A stretch of DNA of 64,000 nucleotides from Nocardiopsis sp. TSRI0078 (GCF_001905145.1 NZ_LWLB01000012.1:62001-126000), one strand, 5' to 3'. Positions 24,852-35,052 are shown, counted from the stretch's first letter. Numbers and translations: made by a program. The notes: generated from the letters alone by a model not told the origin.

Positions 24852-26423
24852 GTGAACAAGCAGTTCCGTTCGACCATGGCTCCGGACCACCCCCTGATCA
24901 CGGTTCTGGTGGCGCTCCTGGTTCTGGCAGGGATGGTGTTACTGGCGATCAGGCCCTCCGACGAGGCCGACCCACCGGCGGACGAACGCCCGGCGTCCTC
25001 CGCCGAGGAGGAGGCACCGCCCCCGGCCGAGGGCGAACCCGACGGGCTGACCGTGGTGGACGCGGCGGACGTGGTGGGCGCCGGGGAGGCCGAACTGGCC
25101 CACGACGGCGGGGTTCCCGTCTCGGTGACCTACCCGGTCATCCCCAACGCAGAGCCGCTGACCGACTTCCTGGAGCGCGAACTCGGCCGCGAGGCGCACG
25201 CCTTCGAGGCCGCGAACCCCGGCGCGATCTCCTTCGAGGCGGAGTGGAACCTGACCGCCGCGGGCGACGGTCTGGTGGGGGTCAGGATGACCCGGGTCGA
25301 GACCGACTCCGAGGGGGCCCGGGAGGGGTACACCACCTACTGGTACGACACCGCCACCGCCGAGCCCCACCCCTCCACCGCACTGATCGCCGGACAGGAG
25401 GAACTGGAGGAGCTCAACGCCCTGGTACGCGAGACGGCGGGCAACGGCGACGGCGACTCCGCCGATCCCGGCGTCATCCACCCGATCAGCTCCCTGTACG
25501 ACTCGATGGGCTTCAACCCCGACGGGGACCTGGTCGTGGAGTTCGACGCCGGGCAGGTCGCTTCCGCGGCGAAGGGCCGTATGCACGCGGTGATCGACGC
25601 GGAGAGGGCCGGGGCGCTGCTGTCCGAGCTGGGCGCGCGCGTGCGCGACGCCGCGACCGTGGGTGTGGAGGGCTTCGAGATCCCCGCCCCGCCCCAGGTC
25701 GCCGCGGACGGCGCCGCGGACGGCGGTGGGGACGGCCCCGCGGTCGGGGAGCTGGACCCCGTCGACGAGGGCGTCGACTGCTCCGACCCCGACACCAAGT
25801 GCGTCGCGCTGACCTACGACGACGGCCCCGGCGGGCGCACCCCCGAACTGCTGGACGTGCTGGCCGAGCACGGCGCGCGGGCCACGTTCTTCGTCACCGG
25901 CTACCCCGTCCTGGAGCACCCGCACACGGTGCGGCGCGCCTACGCCGAGGGGCACGAGCTGGCCAACCACACCCTGGGCCACCCCGACCTGGCCGGTCTG
26001 AGCACGGACGGGGTGCGTTCGGACCTGGACACCGTGCAGGCGCTGGTGTACCGGGAGACGGGGTACACCATGGACCTCATGCGTCCGCCGTACGGCTCAA
26101 CCGACGAAGGTGTGGCGTCGGTGGCCGAGGACATGGGCCTGGCCCAGATCCTGTGGAGCGTGGACACCCTCGACTGGAAGGACCGGAACGCCTCGCTGGT
26201 CCGCGACCGGGTGCTGGGGGGCGCCTCGGACGGGGCGATCATCCTCATGCACGACATCCACGGCACCACCATCGACGCCTCCCGCGCGGTCATCGAAGGG
26301 CTGGACGCCCGCGGGTACACCATGGTCACCGTGTCCCAGCTGCTCGGGACCACGGCCCCCGGCGAGGTCTACGTCGACGGTGTCCCCGACGCCCCCGAGA
26401 AGGACGCGCGGGAGGACGCCTAG
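24852..26423 (+). CDS. Membrane-anchored polysaccharide deacetylase-like protein (NodB domain)
   Basis: Protein of 523 aa with an N-terminal membrane anchor (about 16-36), an acidic linker, a domain of about 200 aa resembling the DUF3298/RsiV-like part of PdaC, and a C-terminal NodB domain. NodB motifs are present: TYDDGP, HTLGHP (metal His pair), RPPYG, DTLDW and LMHD. It probably deacetylates peptidoglycan or another wall glycan outside the cell. Start GTG at 24852; ATG at 24876 is an alternative. It is the first of two tandem paralogues. Confidence 0.88.
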   Translation: MNKQFRSTMAPDHPLITVLVALLVLAGMVLLAIRPSDEADPPADERPASSAEEEAPPPAEGEPDGLTVVDAADVVGAGEAELAHDGGVPVSVTYPVIPNAEPLTDFLERELGREAHAFEAANPGAISFEAEWNLTAAGDGLVGVRMTRVETDSEGAREGYTTYWYDTATAEPHPSTALIAGQEELEELNALVRETAGNGDGDSADPGVIHPISSLYDSMGFNPDGDLVVEFDAGQVASAAKGRMHAVIDAERAGALLSELGARVRDAATVGVEGFEIPAPPQVAADGAADGGGDGPAVGELDPVDEGVDCSDPDTKCVALTYDDGPGGRTPELLDVLAEHGARATFFVTGYPVLEHPHTVRRAYAEGHELANHTLGHPDLAGLSTDGVRSDLDTVQALVYRETGYTMDLMRPPYGSTDEGVASVAEDMGLAQILWSVDTLDWKDRNASLVRDRVLGGASDGAIILMHDIHGTTIDASRAVIEGLDARGYTMVTVSQLLGTTAPGEVYVDGVPDAPEKDAREDA

Positions 26424-26542
26424 GAGGGACGGCTGCCGGGAGGCGGGGCCGACACTCCGGGGAGAGGGGACCGGCGCGTCGGGCACGGGGCGCCGAGGCC
26501 GTGAACGGGCGGGGGACAAGCGCGTCCCAGGCGCCTCCCCCT

Positions 26543-26578
26543 CCCGTGGAGGTGACCGCATGCGGTCACCTCCACGGG
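26543..26578. terminator. 36-bp perfect palindrome between the NodB paralogues
   Basis: Two 18-bp arms (left arm CCCGTGGAGGTGACCGCA) with no spacer, 120 bp after the first gene. It may end that transcript as a near loop-less hairpin, or be a protein-binding site for the second gene, whose start lies 70 bp further on. Confidence 0.65.
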
Positions 26579-26648
26579 ACCGGGCACCGCGTCCTCTATG
26601 TTGCTCCCAGCAGCCGCGTTAGCACCCGCACAGGGATGAGGGAGTCCG

Positions 26649-28193
26649 GTGTTGTCGTCGACCCGAGTTCATCCGAGCGAGACCGTCAGGTGTCCGGTGG
26701 GCGAAGGGCGCGGACCGCGGGAGCGCAGACCCCGGCGGACCGCGGCCGTGCTGGTGGCGCTGGTCCTGCCCTTGACGTCCTGCGGTGCCCAGGAGGCCAC
26801 ATCGGGGACCGAGGGCCCGGAGCTGATCACGGTCCTGCTGGACGCGCCGGGTGGGAAGGTCACCGAGTGGCGGGGTGAGGCGGACGACTTCGGGGACCAC
26901 CCGTACAAGCCCGAGGGCCTGGAGGTCGACGTCGCCTACCCGCGGTTCGAGGGGGCCGAGCCCTTCGCCCAGGGGCTGGCCGCGCAGGTGGACCAGGAGG
27001 TACGGGACTTCCGCGGCGGCAGCCGGCAACCGGTGAGCCTGGAGATCGGGTGGGAGGTGGTCGCCGCCGGGCACGGCGTGCTGGGCGTGCGCCTGGTCCG
27101 GACCGAGGAGGACTACCACGGGCTGCGCCAGGGATACGGGACGTACTGGTACGACGTGTCCACCGGCCACACCGCGTACGCGACGGAACTGCTGGCCGAC
27201 GACGCGGCGCTGGAGAGGCTCAACGGGATCGTGCGCGAGGCGTTCGCCGACGAGGAGGACGTGGACGTGGAGGGCCTGCACCCGGTGATGCGCACGTACG
27301 ACTCGATGGGGTTCAACACCGACGGTGACCTGGTCGTGGAGTTCGACGACGGGCACCTGTCCCCTGTCGTGGAGGGCCACCCGCCGACGTCGGAACCGGG
27401 CCGGATGGTCGCGGTCGTGCCCTCGGAGCAGGCCCTGCCGCTGCTGTCCGACCTGGGTGGGCGGGCGCGGAAGGCGTCGCTGGCCGAGGAGCCCGTGCTG
27501 GCCGTCAAGGCTCCGGTCACCGAACCGGACTCTCCCCCGGCGGTGCCGGGGGTGGTCTCGGCCGGCGCCCCGGGCGTGGACTGCGCGAAGGACAAGTGCA
27601 TCGCCCTGACCTTCGACGACGGCCCGGCCAGGGCGACACCGCACCTGCTGGACCTGCTGGCGGAGGAGGACGTGAGGGCGTCGTTCTTCCTGAACGGCGA
27701 CCCGACCCTGACCCGGCCCGGTGTGCTGCGGCGCGCCTACGCCGAGGGTCACGAGATCGGCAGCCACAACGACCTGCACGAGCACATGCCGAAGCACTTC
27801 GCCGGAGAGGAGCTGGCCGGTCAGGTGGCCGCGGTGAGCGCGATGGTACGCCGCCAGACGGGGCACACCGTGAAGCTGTTCCGGCCGCCGTTCGGGGACA
27901 GCTCGCCGAAGGTGCTGGGAGAGATCGGCAGGCAGGGCATGGCCGAGATCCTGTGGAGCCAGGACAGCGAGGACTGGACCGACACGAGCCGCGACGAGAT
28001 CGTGGAGAGCGTGGTGGAGCAGGCCGAGCCCGGCGCGGTGGTGCTGCTGCACGACACCCTGTCACCGACCCTGGCGGCGGTCCCGGAGATCATCGAGCGG
28101 CTACGCGGGCAGGGGTACGCGTTCGCGACCGTCAGCCAGGTCTACGGTGGCCCGGAGATCGGTGAGAGCTACCCGCCCGAGGGCCTGGCCTGA
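26649..28193 (+). CDS. Lipoprotein polysaccharide deacetylase-like protein (NodB domain), paralogue 2
   Basis: Protein of 514 aa related along its length to the preceding gene (shared YDSMGFN and DGDLVVEFD blocks in the middle domain). The N-terminus has a lipobox (LPLTSC), so it is a predicted lipoprotein rather than a TM-anchored protein. NodB motifs: TFDDGP, SHNDLHEH (His pair kept, but Asn replaces the usual Ser/Thr), RPPFG, DSEDW and LLHD. Start GTG at 26649 with GAGGGAG upstream. Likely a tandem duplication that has diverged in anchoring and perhaps substrate. Confidence 0.88.
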   Translation: MLSSTRVHPSETVRCPVGEGRGPRERRPRRTAAVLVALVLPLTSCGAQEATSGTEGPELITVLLDAPGGKVTEWRGEADDFGDHPYKPEGLEVDVAYPRFEGAEPFAQGLAAQVDQEVRDFRGGSRQPVSLEIGWEVVAAGHGVLGVRLVRTEEDYHGLRQGYGTYWYDVSTGHTAYATELLADDAALERLNGIVREAFADEEDVDVEGLHPVMRTYDSMGFNTDGDLVVEFDDGHLSPVVEGHPPTSEPGRMVAVVPSEQALPLLSDLGGRARKASLAEEPVLAVKAPVTEPDSPPAVPGVVSAGAPGVDCAKDKCIALTFDDGPARATPHLLDLLAEEDVRASFFLNGDPTLTRPGVLRRAYAEGHEIGSHNDLHEHMPKHFAGEELAGQVAAVSAMVRRQTGHTVKLFRPPFGDSSPKVLGEIGRQGMAEILWSQDSEDWTDTSRDEIVESVVEQAEPGAVVLLHDTLSPTLAAVPEIIERLRGQGYAFATVSQVYGGPEIGESYPPEGLA

Positions 28194-28290
28194 CGGTCGC
28201 GGCGAAGGCCGCGGGGTGGGCGACCGCCCTCGGAGGAGGGCCGGCGCCCCGCCCTCCCGCGCCGCGCGACGGGGCTGGGGAGCGTTCTTC

Positions 28291-28453
28291 GGGGCCTTTC
28301 CGCCGCGCTTCGGTCCGTGTCCGGCTCGCCCCGGGAGCGGGAGCCCCCGGCGCCTACGGCGGCGGCCCGCCCGTCGCCCGCGCCGCCTCCCGAGCCCCGC
28401 GGGCGCCCGAACAACCCCATGGGCGAAAAGGACCCGGTCCGAAGAAGCAGGCC
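28291..28453 (-). repeat. Dispersed intergenic repeat, copy B (inverted)
   Basis: Inverted counterpart of the element at 4126-4300, about 163 bp. On this strand it starts at the pyrD stop codon (GGGCCTGCTTCTTCGGACCG) and ends with GGAAAGGCCCC. It too fills the gap between convergent gene ends (NodB gene and pyrD). Compared with copy A it lacks about 12 bp in the middle and has scattered substitutions. Confidence 0.85.
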
Positions 28454-29601
<1,148 letters not shown>

Positions 29602-29605
<4 letters not shown>

Positions 29606-30528
29606 CCGTTTCCGTCGCCCTCGCGCTCTGCGAGGTAGCGTTCGAGTTCCGCGCCGAGCTCGTCGGCGGTGGGCAGCTTGGCCTCGTCGTCGGCCAGCGG
29701 GAGCGTGGGACGCTCCTCGGGGTCGGTCCGCGAGGACATGATGTCGTCGTACTGGCGCTCCAGGTTGGCCACGACACGCTGGACCTCCTCGGAGGCCGCG
29801 ACCTGCTCGGCGATGTCGACGTCGGTCGTCCGGGCGGCCTCCTCCAGTCCGCTGGTGGGCAGCGCCAGGCCCGTGGCCCCGGCCACGTACTCGGTGGCGG
29901 CGATGGCGGCACGCGGATACTGGGACTGGGCCAGGTAGCTGGGCACGTGGACGGCGTAGCCGACGAAGTCGTGGCCGCTCTCCCCCAGCCGGTACTCCAG
30001 CAGCGCGGTGGCGCTGCCGGGCACCTCGACGCGGCCGATCCACGGGGTGTGGCCCTCGACCAGCTCGGGGCGGGTGGAGTGCGGGGTGACCGTGACCGGC
30101 CGGGTGTGCGGAACGGCCATGGGGATGCCGTGGGTGCTGATGGACAGCGTGACGGAGAAGTGGTTGACGAGTCGCTCGACGGCGGCGGCGAAGGCCTCCC
30201 ACTCGCGGTCCGGCTCCGGGCCGTGCAGGAGCAGGAAGGGGGCGTCCTCCTCGTCGTGCATCCGGTACAGGGCCAGCTTGGGCGCGTCGTAGGCGGTCCA
30301 GGTGTTCTCGACGAAGGTCATCGTCGGACGGCGCGACCGGTAGTCCACGAGGCGGTCGGTGTCGAAGGTCGCGACCTCCTCCGCGGTGAACCGTTCGAAC
30401 AGCGACGTGACCATCTGGCGTCCGGTGTGTCCGGCGTCCACGAAGCCGTCCAGACAGACAAGCATCGCCAGCCCGGCGACGTCGTCGAAGCCAGGGTGGA
30501 GTTCGTACAGGTCTGCGGAATCACGCAC
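29602..30528 (-). CDS. PAC2 family protein
   Basis: Protein of about 308 aa of the PAC2 (proteasome assembly chaperone 2-like) family, common in actinobacteria. It opens with [27 protein letters not shown], the family's first strand-loop, includes [13 protein letters not shown], and ends in an acidic helical tail. The role in bacteria is not established. Start GTG at 30526-30528; the longer in-frame extension runs into the C-rich repeat region and is rejected. It overlaps pyrD by 4 nt, so the two are translationally coupled. Confidence 0.85.
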
Positions 30529-30660
30529 CGGGTTCTCGTCTCCAAAAGGGTCGGGGCCGCAGGGTCCGCGTTCACCCGGTGGCCGGAACACGGCCGGGTG
30601 GGCCCGGCTTGGTGCTGCCTGGGGTGTTGTGCCCTGCTTTTCCACAATACCGATCCGGTT

Positions 30661-30840
30661 CCCCCAGGACCGAGCCGTGGGACCACCCTCACACCCCCAC
30701 ACCCTCCCCCCACACCGGATCGGTGGGATCCGCCCCCCACACCGGATCGGTGGGAGCCGGCCCCCCAGGACCGAGCCGTGGGACCACCCTCACACCCCCA
30801 CACCCTCCCCCCACACCGGATCGGTGGGATCCGCCCCCCA
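30661..30840. repeat. 79-bp exact direct repeat, period 101 bp
   Basis: Copies at 30661-30739 and 30762-30840 are identical over 79 bp. The 22-bp spacer repeats part of the unit (ACCGGATCGGTGGGA). A degraded third copy follows at about 30841-30870. The sub-unit CACCGGATCGGTG, an inverted repeat with a 3-nt centre, occurs three times. No encoded protein is credible. Confidence 0.9.
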
Positions 30841-30874
30841 GAACCGAGCCGTGGAACCACCCCCACACCCGAAG

Positions 30875-30894
30875 GGCCCCGCCACAGCGGGGCC
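30875..30894 (-). terminator. Terminator of the ABC-class ATPase gene
   Basis: Stem GGCCCCGC/GCGGGGCC with a 4-nt loop, 8 nt past the ATPase stop codon on the minus strand, followed by CTTC. Confidence 0.8.
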
Positions 30895-30902
30895 TTTCTC
30901 CG

Positions 30903-32654
30903 TCAGCGCAGGTCGGCCACACGCAGGGAGCGCAGCCGGTTGAGGACGGCGGCGACCTCGTACCGGCGCGGCAGGACGTAGTCCCCGCCGAAATCGGAGC
31001 CCAGCAGCGTGACACCCTTCCTGTCCAGGGCCTCTTCCAGGGAGTCGAGCGCCTCGGCGAGGGTACGGGCGCCGTCCAGGTGGCGGCCGCCGACGAGTTC
31101 GCGAAGGGCGAGGCCGGCCCCGGTGATCTGGCCGGGGTCGGCGAACTGCTCGATCGCGCGCACGTCGATGTCGCTCTCGCCGAACACCAGCACGTCCGTG
31201 TCACGGCGCTTGATCTTTCCCCGGCCGCGCGAGGTGGTGTCGTCCACGGAGGCGGGGTCGACCACCCGGGCGCGCGGCAGGGTGAAGTCGGCGTCGACGC
31301 GCTCGTGGGCCAGCTCACGGGCCCGCTCGGTGACGTCGTGCGGGTGGTAGGCGTCGAGCATGACCACCTGGTCGGCGACGTCGAAGTAGTCGCCGCTGCC
31401 GCCCATGACCAGGACCGTGGAGACGCCGTGCTCGCGGTACAGGGGCCGGACGAGGTCGATGAACGGGACCAGGGGCTCGCGGTCGCCGTGGACGAGGGCC
31501 TGCATGCGCTCGTCGCGGATCATCAGGTTGGTGGCGGTGGAGTCCTCGTCCACCAGCAGCGTGTGCGACCCCGCCTCCACGGCCTCGCAGATGTTGGCGG
31601 CCTGCGAGGTGGACCCCGAGGCGTTCTCGGTGCGAAAGTCGCCCGTGTCCGCGCCGGTGGGCAGGTTGCGCACGAAGGGGCTGACGTCCACGCGCTCGAC
31701 CCGTCGGCCCTCCTCGGCACGGATCTTGACGGCGTCGTCCCTGGTCACCACGAGTTCGCGTCCGTCCCCGGGCACGTGGTCGTAGACGCCGCGCTCCAGG
31801 GCGTGCAGCAGCGTGGACTTGCCGTGGAAGCCGCCTCCGACGATGAGGGTGATGCCCTCGGGGACACCCATGCCGCTCACGGTGCCCCGGTGCGGCAGGT
31901 CGACGCTCACCCTCAGGCTCTCGGGCGGGCTGAAGGGCACGGCGCCCCGGGTCATGGGCTCGTCGCTGACGCCGCTGCGCCGGGGCAGGACGGCTCCCTC
32001 CGCGACGAAGGCGACCAGTCTCCGCTCCGCGAGCTGGGCGCGCAGGGCGACCGTGTCGGCGACGGTGTCGGCGAAGGCGACGGCCTCCTCGGCGTCGATC
32101 TCCTCCCAGTCCAGGTCGTCGACCAGGTCGGGCAGGGTCCGGCACAGCTCGCGTTCTGCGGTGCGGCCGTCGATGCGGCGGCCGTGGCCGGGCAGGTCGA
32201 TACCGATGCGCAGGTCGATACCGCCGTCGGTGAGCTGGCAGGAGGATCGCTCGATGACCTCCTGGCCGCCGGTGTCGATCTTGAGCAGCGACCCCCGCAG
32301 CAGTCTGCGGGCGCGCCGCCCCAGGTAGTCGGCGGTGGCGCGGCGGCGCACCGGGTCGCCCCAGGCGCTCTTGGGGATGCCGGCGTCCGGGACGAGCACC
32401 CGCACGCGCGAGGGCGGTGCGAACGGGTCGGACTGGACCCGCTGCACGGTCAGGGTGAAGTCGCCGAAGTCCCAGTCGCCCTTGAGGGACTTGTAGCGCC
32501 CGTAGGAGGCCCCGTCCATGCGCAGCAGCTCACTGGAGAGCCTGGCGTCGTCGCGGACGCCGCGGATGGGCTCGGGCTCGGGCTTGCGCCCGCCGCCGCG
32601 GCCTCCTCCGCCGCCGTACCGGCGCCCCTGGCCGCCCCCGTACCGTCCCGTCAT
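30903..32654 (-). CDS. ABC-ATPase domain protein (predicted ABC-class ATPase family)
   Basis: Protein of 583 aa of the stand-alone ABC-ATPase family (PF09818). After a Gly/Arg-rich N-terminus ([17 protein letters not shown]) comes the family's N-terminal region (SYGRYKSLKGDWDF), a Walker A loop GGGFHGKST near residue 275, and a Walker B-like SHTLLVDEDSTATN. It has no membrane spans and is not a transporter subunit. The Arg/Gly tract suggests nucleic-acid contact, but the role is unknown. Start ATG at 32652-32654 with AGGGGGA upstream. Confidence 0.88.
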   Translation of the reverse strand: MTGRYGGGQGRRYGGGGGRGGGRKPEPEPIRGVRDDARLSSELLRMDGASYGRYKSLKGDWDFGDFTLTVQRVQSDPFAPPSRVRVLVPDAGIPKSAWGDPVRRRATADYLGRRARRLLRGSLLKIDTGGQEVIERSSCQLTDGGIDLRIGIDLPGHGRRIDGRTAERELCRTLPDLVDDLDWEEIDAEEAVAFADTVADTVALRAQLAERRLVAFVAEGAVLPRRSGVSDEPMTRGAVPFSPPESLRVSVDLPHRGTVSGMGVPEGITLIVGGGFHGKSTLLHALERGVYDHVPGDGRELVVTRDDAVKIRAEEGRRVERVDVSPFVRNLPTGADTGDFRTENASGSTSQAANICEAVEAGSHTLLVDEDSTATNLMIRDERMQALVHGDREPLVPFIDLVRPLYREHGVSTVLVMGGSGDYFDVADQVVMLDAYHPHDVTERARELAHERVDADFTLPRARVVDPASVDDTTSRGRGKIKRRDTDVLVFGESDIDVRAIEQFADPGQITGAGLALRELVGGRHLDGARTLAEALDSLEEALDRKGVTLLGSDFGGDYVLPRRYEVAAVLNRLRSLRVADLR

Positions 32655-32786
32655 CACTGTCCCCCTGGGGTGTCGCTTCTGCTGCTCCGGCCAGGTTAGG
32701 CGTTTCGCGGATCCTCCGCAGAGGGCCTGTGGACGACCCGGGGCACCGGCAGACGGCGCGGGGAGCGCTTCCCGGATACTGAGCGC

Positions 32787-33407
32787 ATGCTGATGATGGA
32801 TGTGATCCTGGACGCCCGTCCCGCTCCCGGCTTCGACCTGTGGCCGACGGCCCGGATCCCCGCCGGCCGCGCGTCCGTGCTCTCCGGAAACCTGGCTCCG
32901 GCCGAGGTGGGCACGGCCCTGGCCGCGTGGGCCGACCGCAACCACGACGACGAGGACGGCGAGGCCCTCGCGTCGGCGCCGACCACGGTCGACTACCTCC
33001 GCCGCGCCCTCGCCAAGGAGCCGTCCATCGCTCCCGGCGGCCTGCGCCTCCGGCACACCGGAAACGGGATCACCTTGTCCCCGGGCTGCTGCTGCGGCCT
33101 GGAGGACTGGCGCGAGTGGCTCTTCCTCCTGGACGGCGATCTGCCCTGGACGGGGCACTCGCCCGATCCACGCATGGAGCACCACGGTGACACCGTACGG
33201 ATCTGGCCCGACGAGGACGATGCCACGGGCGTACCCCTCGTACTCCCCCTCGCCGAACTGCCCGGTCTGCTGCGGTCCGCGCAGCGTGAGATGACCGCCT
33301 TCCTCACCCTCGTGGAGCGCTGGGCCGGGCACCACGCCCCGGGAATGGGGCCCGTCCTGCGCGCCAGACTCGACGCGGACCTGCACATCACCAAGCCCCT
33401 GCCGTGA
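32787..33407 (+). CDS. Conserved hypothetical protein with a GCCCGLEDW motif
   Basis: Protein of 206 aa, predicted cytoplasmic. The most distinctive segment is SPGCCCGLEDWREWLFLLDG near residues 98-117, with three adjacent cysteines that could bind metal. The C-terminal half contains acidic and amphipathic helices. No known domain recognised. ATG at 32787 (MLMMDV) has no clear Shine-Dalgarno, but GATACT lies 7-12 bp upstream, so translation may be leaderless. Divergent from the ATPase gene. Confidence 0.72.
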   Translation: MLMMDVILDARPAPGFDLWPTARIPAGRASVLSGNLAPAEVGTALAAWADRNHDDEDGEALASAPTTVDYLRRALAKEPSIAPGGLRLRHTGNGITLSPGCCCGLEDWREWLFLLDGDLPWTGHSPDPRMEHHGDTVRIWPDEDDATGVPLVLPLAELPGLLRSAQREMTAFLTLVERWAGHHAPGMGPVLRARLDADLHITKPLP

Positions 33408-33469
33408 CGAGGAAGCGCTCTCCCGGTACCCGCGCGCCCGGGGCGGCGGAGGGACCCGGAGGACGAAAC

Positions 33470-33493
33470 CGGCCCCGGGGGGTGCCGGGGCCG
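33470..33493. terminator. Hairpin in convergent spacer
   Basis: Perfect 9-bp stem CGGCCCCGG/CCGGGGCCG with a 6-nt loop, preceded by GAAAC and followed by ATCTC. Confidence 0.7.
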
Positions 33494-33555
33494 ATCTCTC
33501 GGGGGTGCGCCACACGCTCCTCCGGTGCCAAGGGGGTGCACCGGGGAGTGCGGCG

Positions 33556-33586
33556 GGCACCTCCCCGGGAGGGGTGGGGAGGTGCC
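33556..33586. terminator. Strong hairpin in convergent spacer
   Basis: Perfect 11-bp stem GGCACCTCCCC/GGGGAGGTGCC with a 9-nt loop, followed within 8 nt by CAGTTTTA on the plus strand. It can act on both convergent transcripts. Confidence 0.78.
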
Positions 33587-33721
33587 TCGGTTCAGTTTTA
33601 CCGGAAGTCGGGGCCATGCGCGGGGAAAACCCGGATTTCGTCGGCCCGAGGTGCGCTTTCGACGGTCACAGGAACCCTTCCGGCGATGGCTGTGCCTGGT
33701 CGGCCCTGCGGACCGGGCCCC

Positions 33722-34966
33722 TCACCCCTCCAGGGCCACGCGCAGGGCCCGGTCGTGGTCGTCCACGGGCTCGTCGGCGAGATCGTCGACGAACACCGCG
33801 ACGAGCTCCCCTCCTCCGTCGGCGACCCGGTCGAGCAGTTCCCGCCAGTGGTGCAGGTTGGGGTGCTCGAACTCCGTGCACGCCTCCGCCGGGGCCAGCT
33901 CCGCCACGGCCGCCCCCAGCTGGTCGGCGGAGACGGGGTGGCTGGCGGTGCCGCGCCGGTGACCGACCGCCCGGGCCAGGACCACCGCGGGCAGGTGGTT
34001 GCCGCCCTTGTTGGCCAGCGCGAACACCGTCCGCCCGCCGCGTACGAGGCCGACCCCGTAGGCGGCGGGCCTCCGCCAGTCCGGGTGCTCGGCCTCCAGG
34101 CGCTCGCGGACGGCGACGATCTCCTCCTTGGTGGTCCACCGCTCCGCGGAGGGTTCCTCCCGCCGGTCGCGTTCCGCCTGGATGTGCAGGGTCCCCGTGG
34201 CGACGGACACCGCCCGGCCGCCGATCAGCACGCGCTCGCCCCGGTCCTCCAGGAGCAGGTCGCCGCCGCGCGCGGAGGCCTGGTGCGCGGTCAGCGCGCT
34301 CCGGCCCAGGCGCTCGGCCCAGAACGGGGTGAGTACGGTGTGCGCCCTGCCGGTGACCGGGTCCTCGGGAACGCCGACGTTGGGGGCGAAGACTCGGGAG
34401 ACGAAGTCGGGGCCGTCGCCACCGCGGGCGGTGGCGATCACCAGGTGGTACGGCAGTCGGCCGAGCGCGGCCGTGTCGGGGGCCAGGCCGCGCACGGTGC
34501 CCTCGTCGGCGAGTTCGACCAGCAGGTCGTCCTCCCCGCCCAGGCCCACCCACAGGGGCTCGGCGCCCAGGGCCTCGGCCAGTCCCGCGGGCGCGTCCAC
34601 CTGCTTCGGGGGCTTGGCGGGAAAGTCCATCCACAGGCGCCCGTCGCGCTCGGTCACGGTGAGGACGCCGCTGCGGGTGGTGAAGCGGTAGGGGCCGGGG
34701 AGTCCGCGTTCGGCGAGGGTGTGGGCGGTGGCCAGGGTCGCGTGCCCGCACAGGTCGATCTCGACGGTGGGCGTGAACCATCGCAGCTCGTAGTCGGCGC
34801 CCTCCTCGTCCACGGGACGGACGAAGGCGGTCTCGGACAGGTTGAACTCGGCGGCCACCCCCTGCGCCCAGCTGTCGGGGTAGTCCCCGTCCAGGACCAG
34901 GACGGCGGCGGGGTTCCCGGCCAGGGGCCGGTCGGTGAAGGCGTCGACCACGCGGTACTCAGGCAT
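33722..34966 (-). CDS. PhzF-family isomerase with a C-terminal extension
   Basis: Protein of 414 aa. Residues 1 to about 265 form a PhzF/diaminopimelate-epimerase-like fold: AGNPAAV, the catalytic Glu in NLSETAFV, CGHATLATAH, and VPEDPVTGRAHTVL. This is a full family-length protein. It continues for about 150 residues beyond VATGTLHI into a segment with VFALANKGGNHLPAVVLAR and FEHPNLHHWRELL that I do not recognise. Isomerase activity is plausible, substrate unknown. Start ATG at 34964-34966. Confidence 0.85.
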   Translation of the reverse strand: MPEYRVVDAFTDRPLAGNPAAVLVLDGDYPDSWAQGVAAEFNLSETAFVRPVDEEGADYELRWFTPTVEIDLCGHATLATAHTLAERGLPGPYRFTTRSGVLTVTERDGRLWMDFPAKPPKQVDAPAGLAEALGAEPLWVGLGGEDDLLVELADEGTVRGLAPDTAALGRLPYHLVIATARGGDGPDFVSRVFAPNVGVPEDPVTGRAHTVLTPFWAERLGRSALTAHQASARGGDLLLEDRGERVLIGGRAVSVATGTLHIQAERDRREEPSAERWTTKEEIVAVRERLEAEHPDWRRPAAYGVGLVRGGRTVFALANKGGNHLPAVVLARAVGHRRGTASHPVSADQLGAAVAELAPAEACTEFEHPNLHHWRELLDRVADGGGELVAVFVDDLADEPVDDHDRALRVALEG

Positions 34967-35052
34967 GGGGCCAAGACTAGGAGTGCCCCGGGGGCGCGCC
35001 AAGGTCCGGTCGGCGGCGCGGTGGACCCTTTCCCGCGGTGCCCGGGAGGCCC

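Larger units (their letters stand above)
30529..30902. other. Repeat-rich intergenic region upstream of the PAC2-pyrD pair
   Basis: 374 bp with a strong strand skew (C-rich on the plus strand). It contains the 79-bp direct repeats and, at its right edge, the terminator of the ABC-class ATPase gene. The PAC2-pyrD promoter should lie in 30529-30660. Confidence 0.6.
33408..33721. other. Convergent spacer with two hairpins
   Basis: 314 bp between the convergent hypothetical and PhzF genes. It holds two strong hairpins (annotated separately) and no supported gene. Confidence 0.6.

Noticed and set aside
30661-30870. Possible CRISPR array
   Set aside because: The repeat unit is 79 bp with one 22-bp spacer that itself repeats part of the unit; no cas genes and no series of unique spacers.
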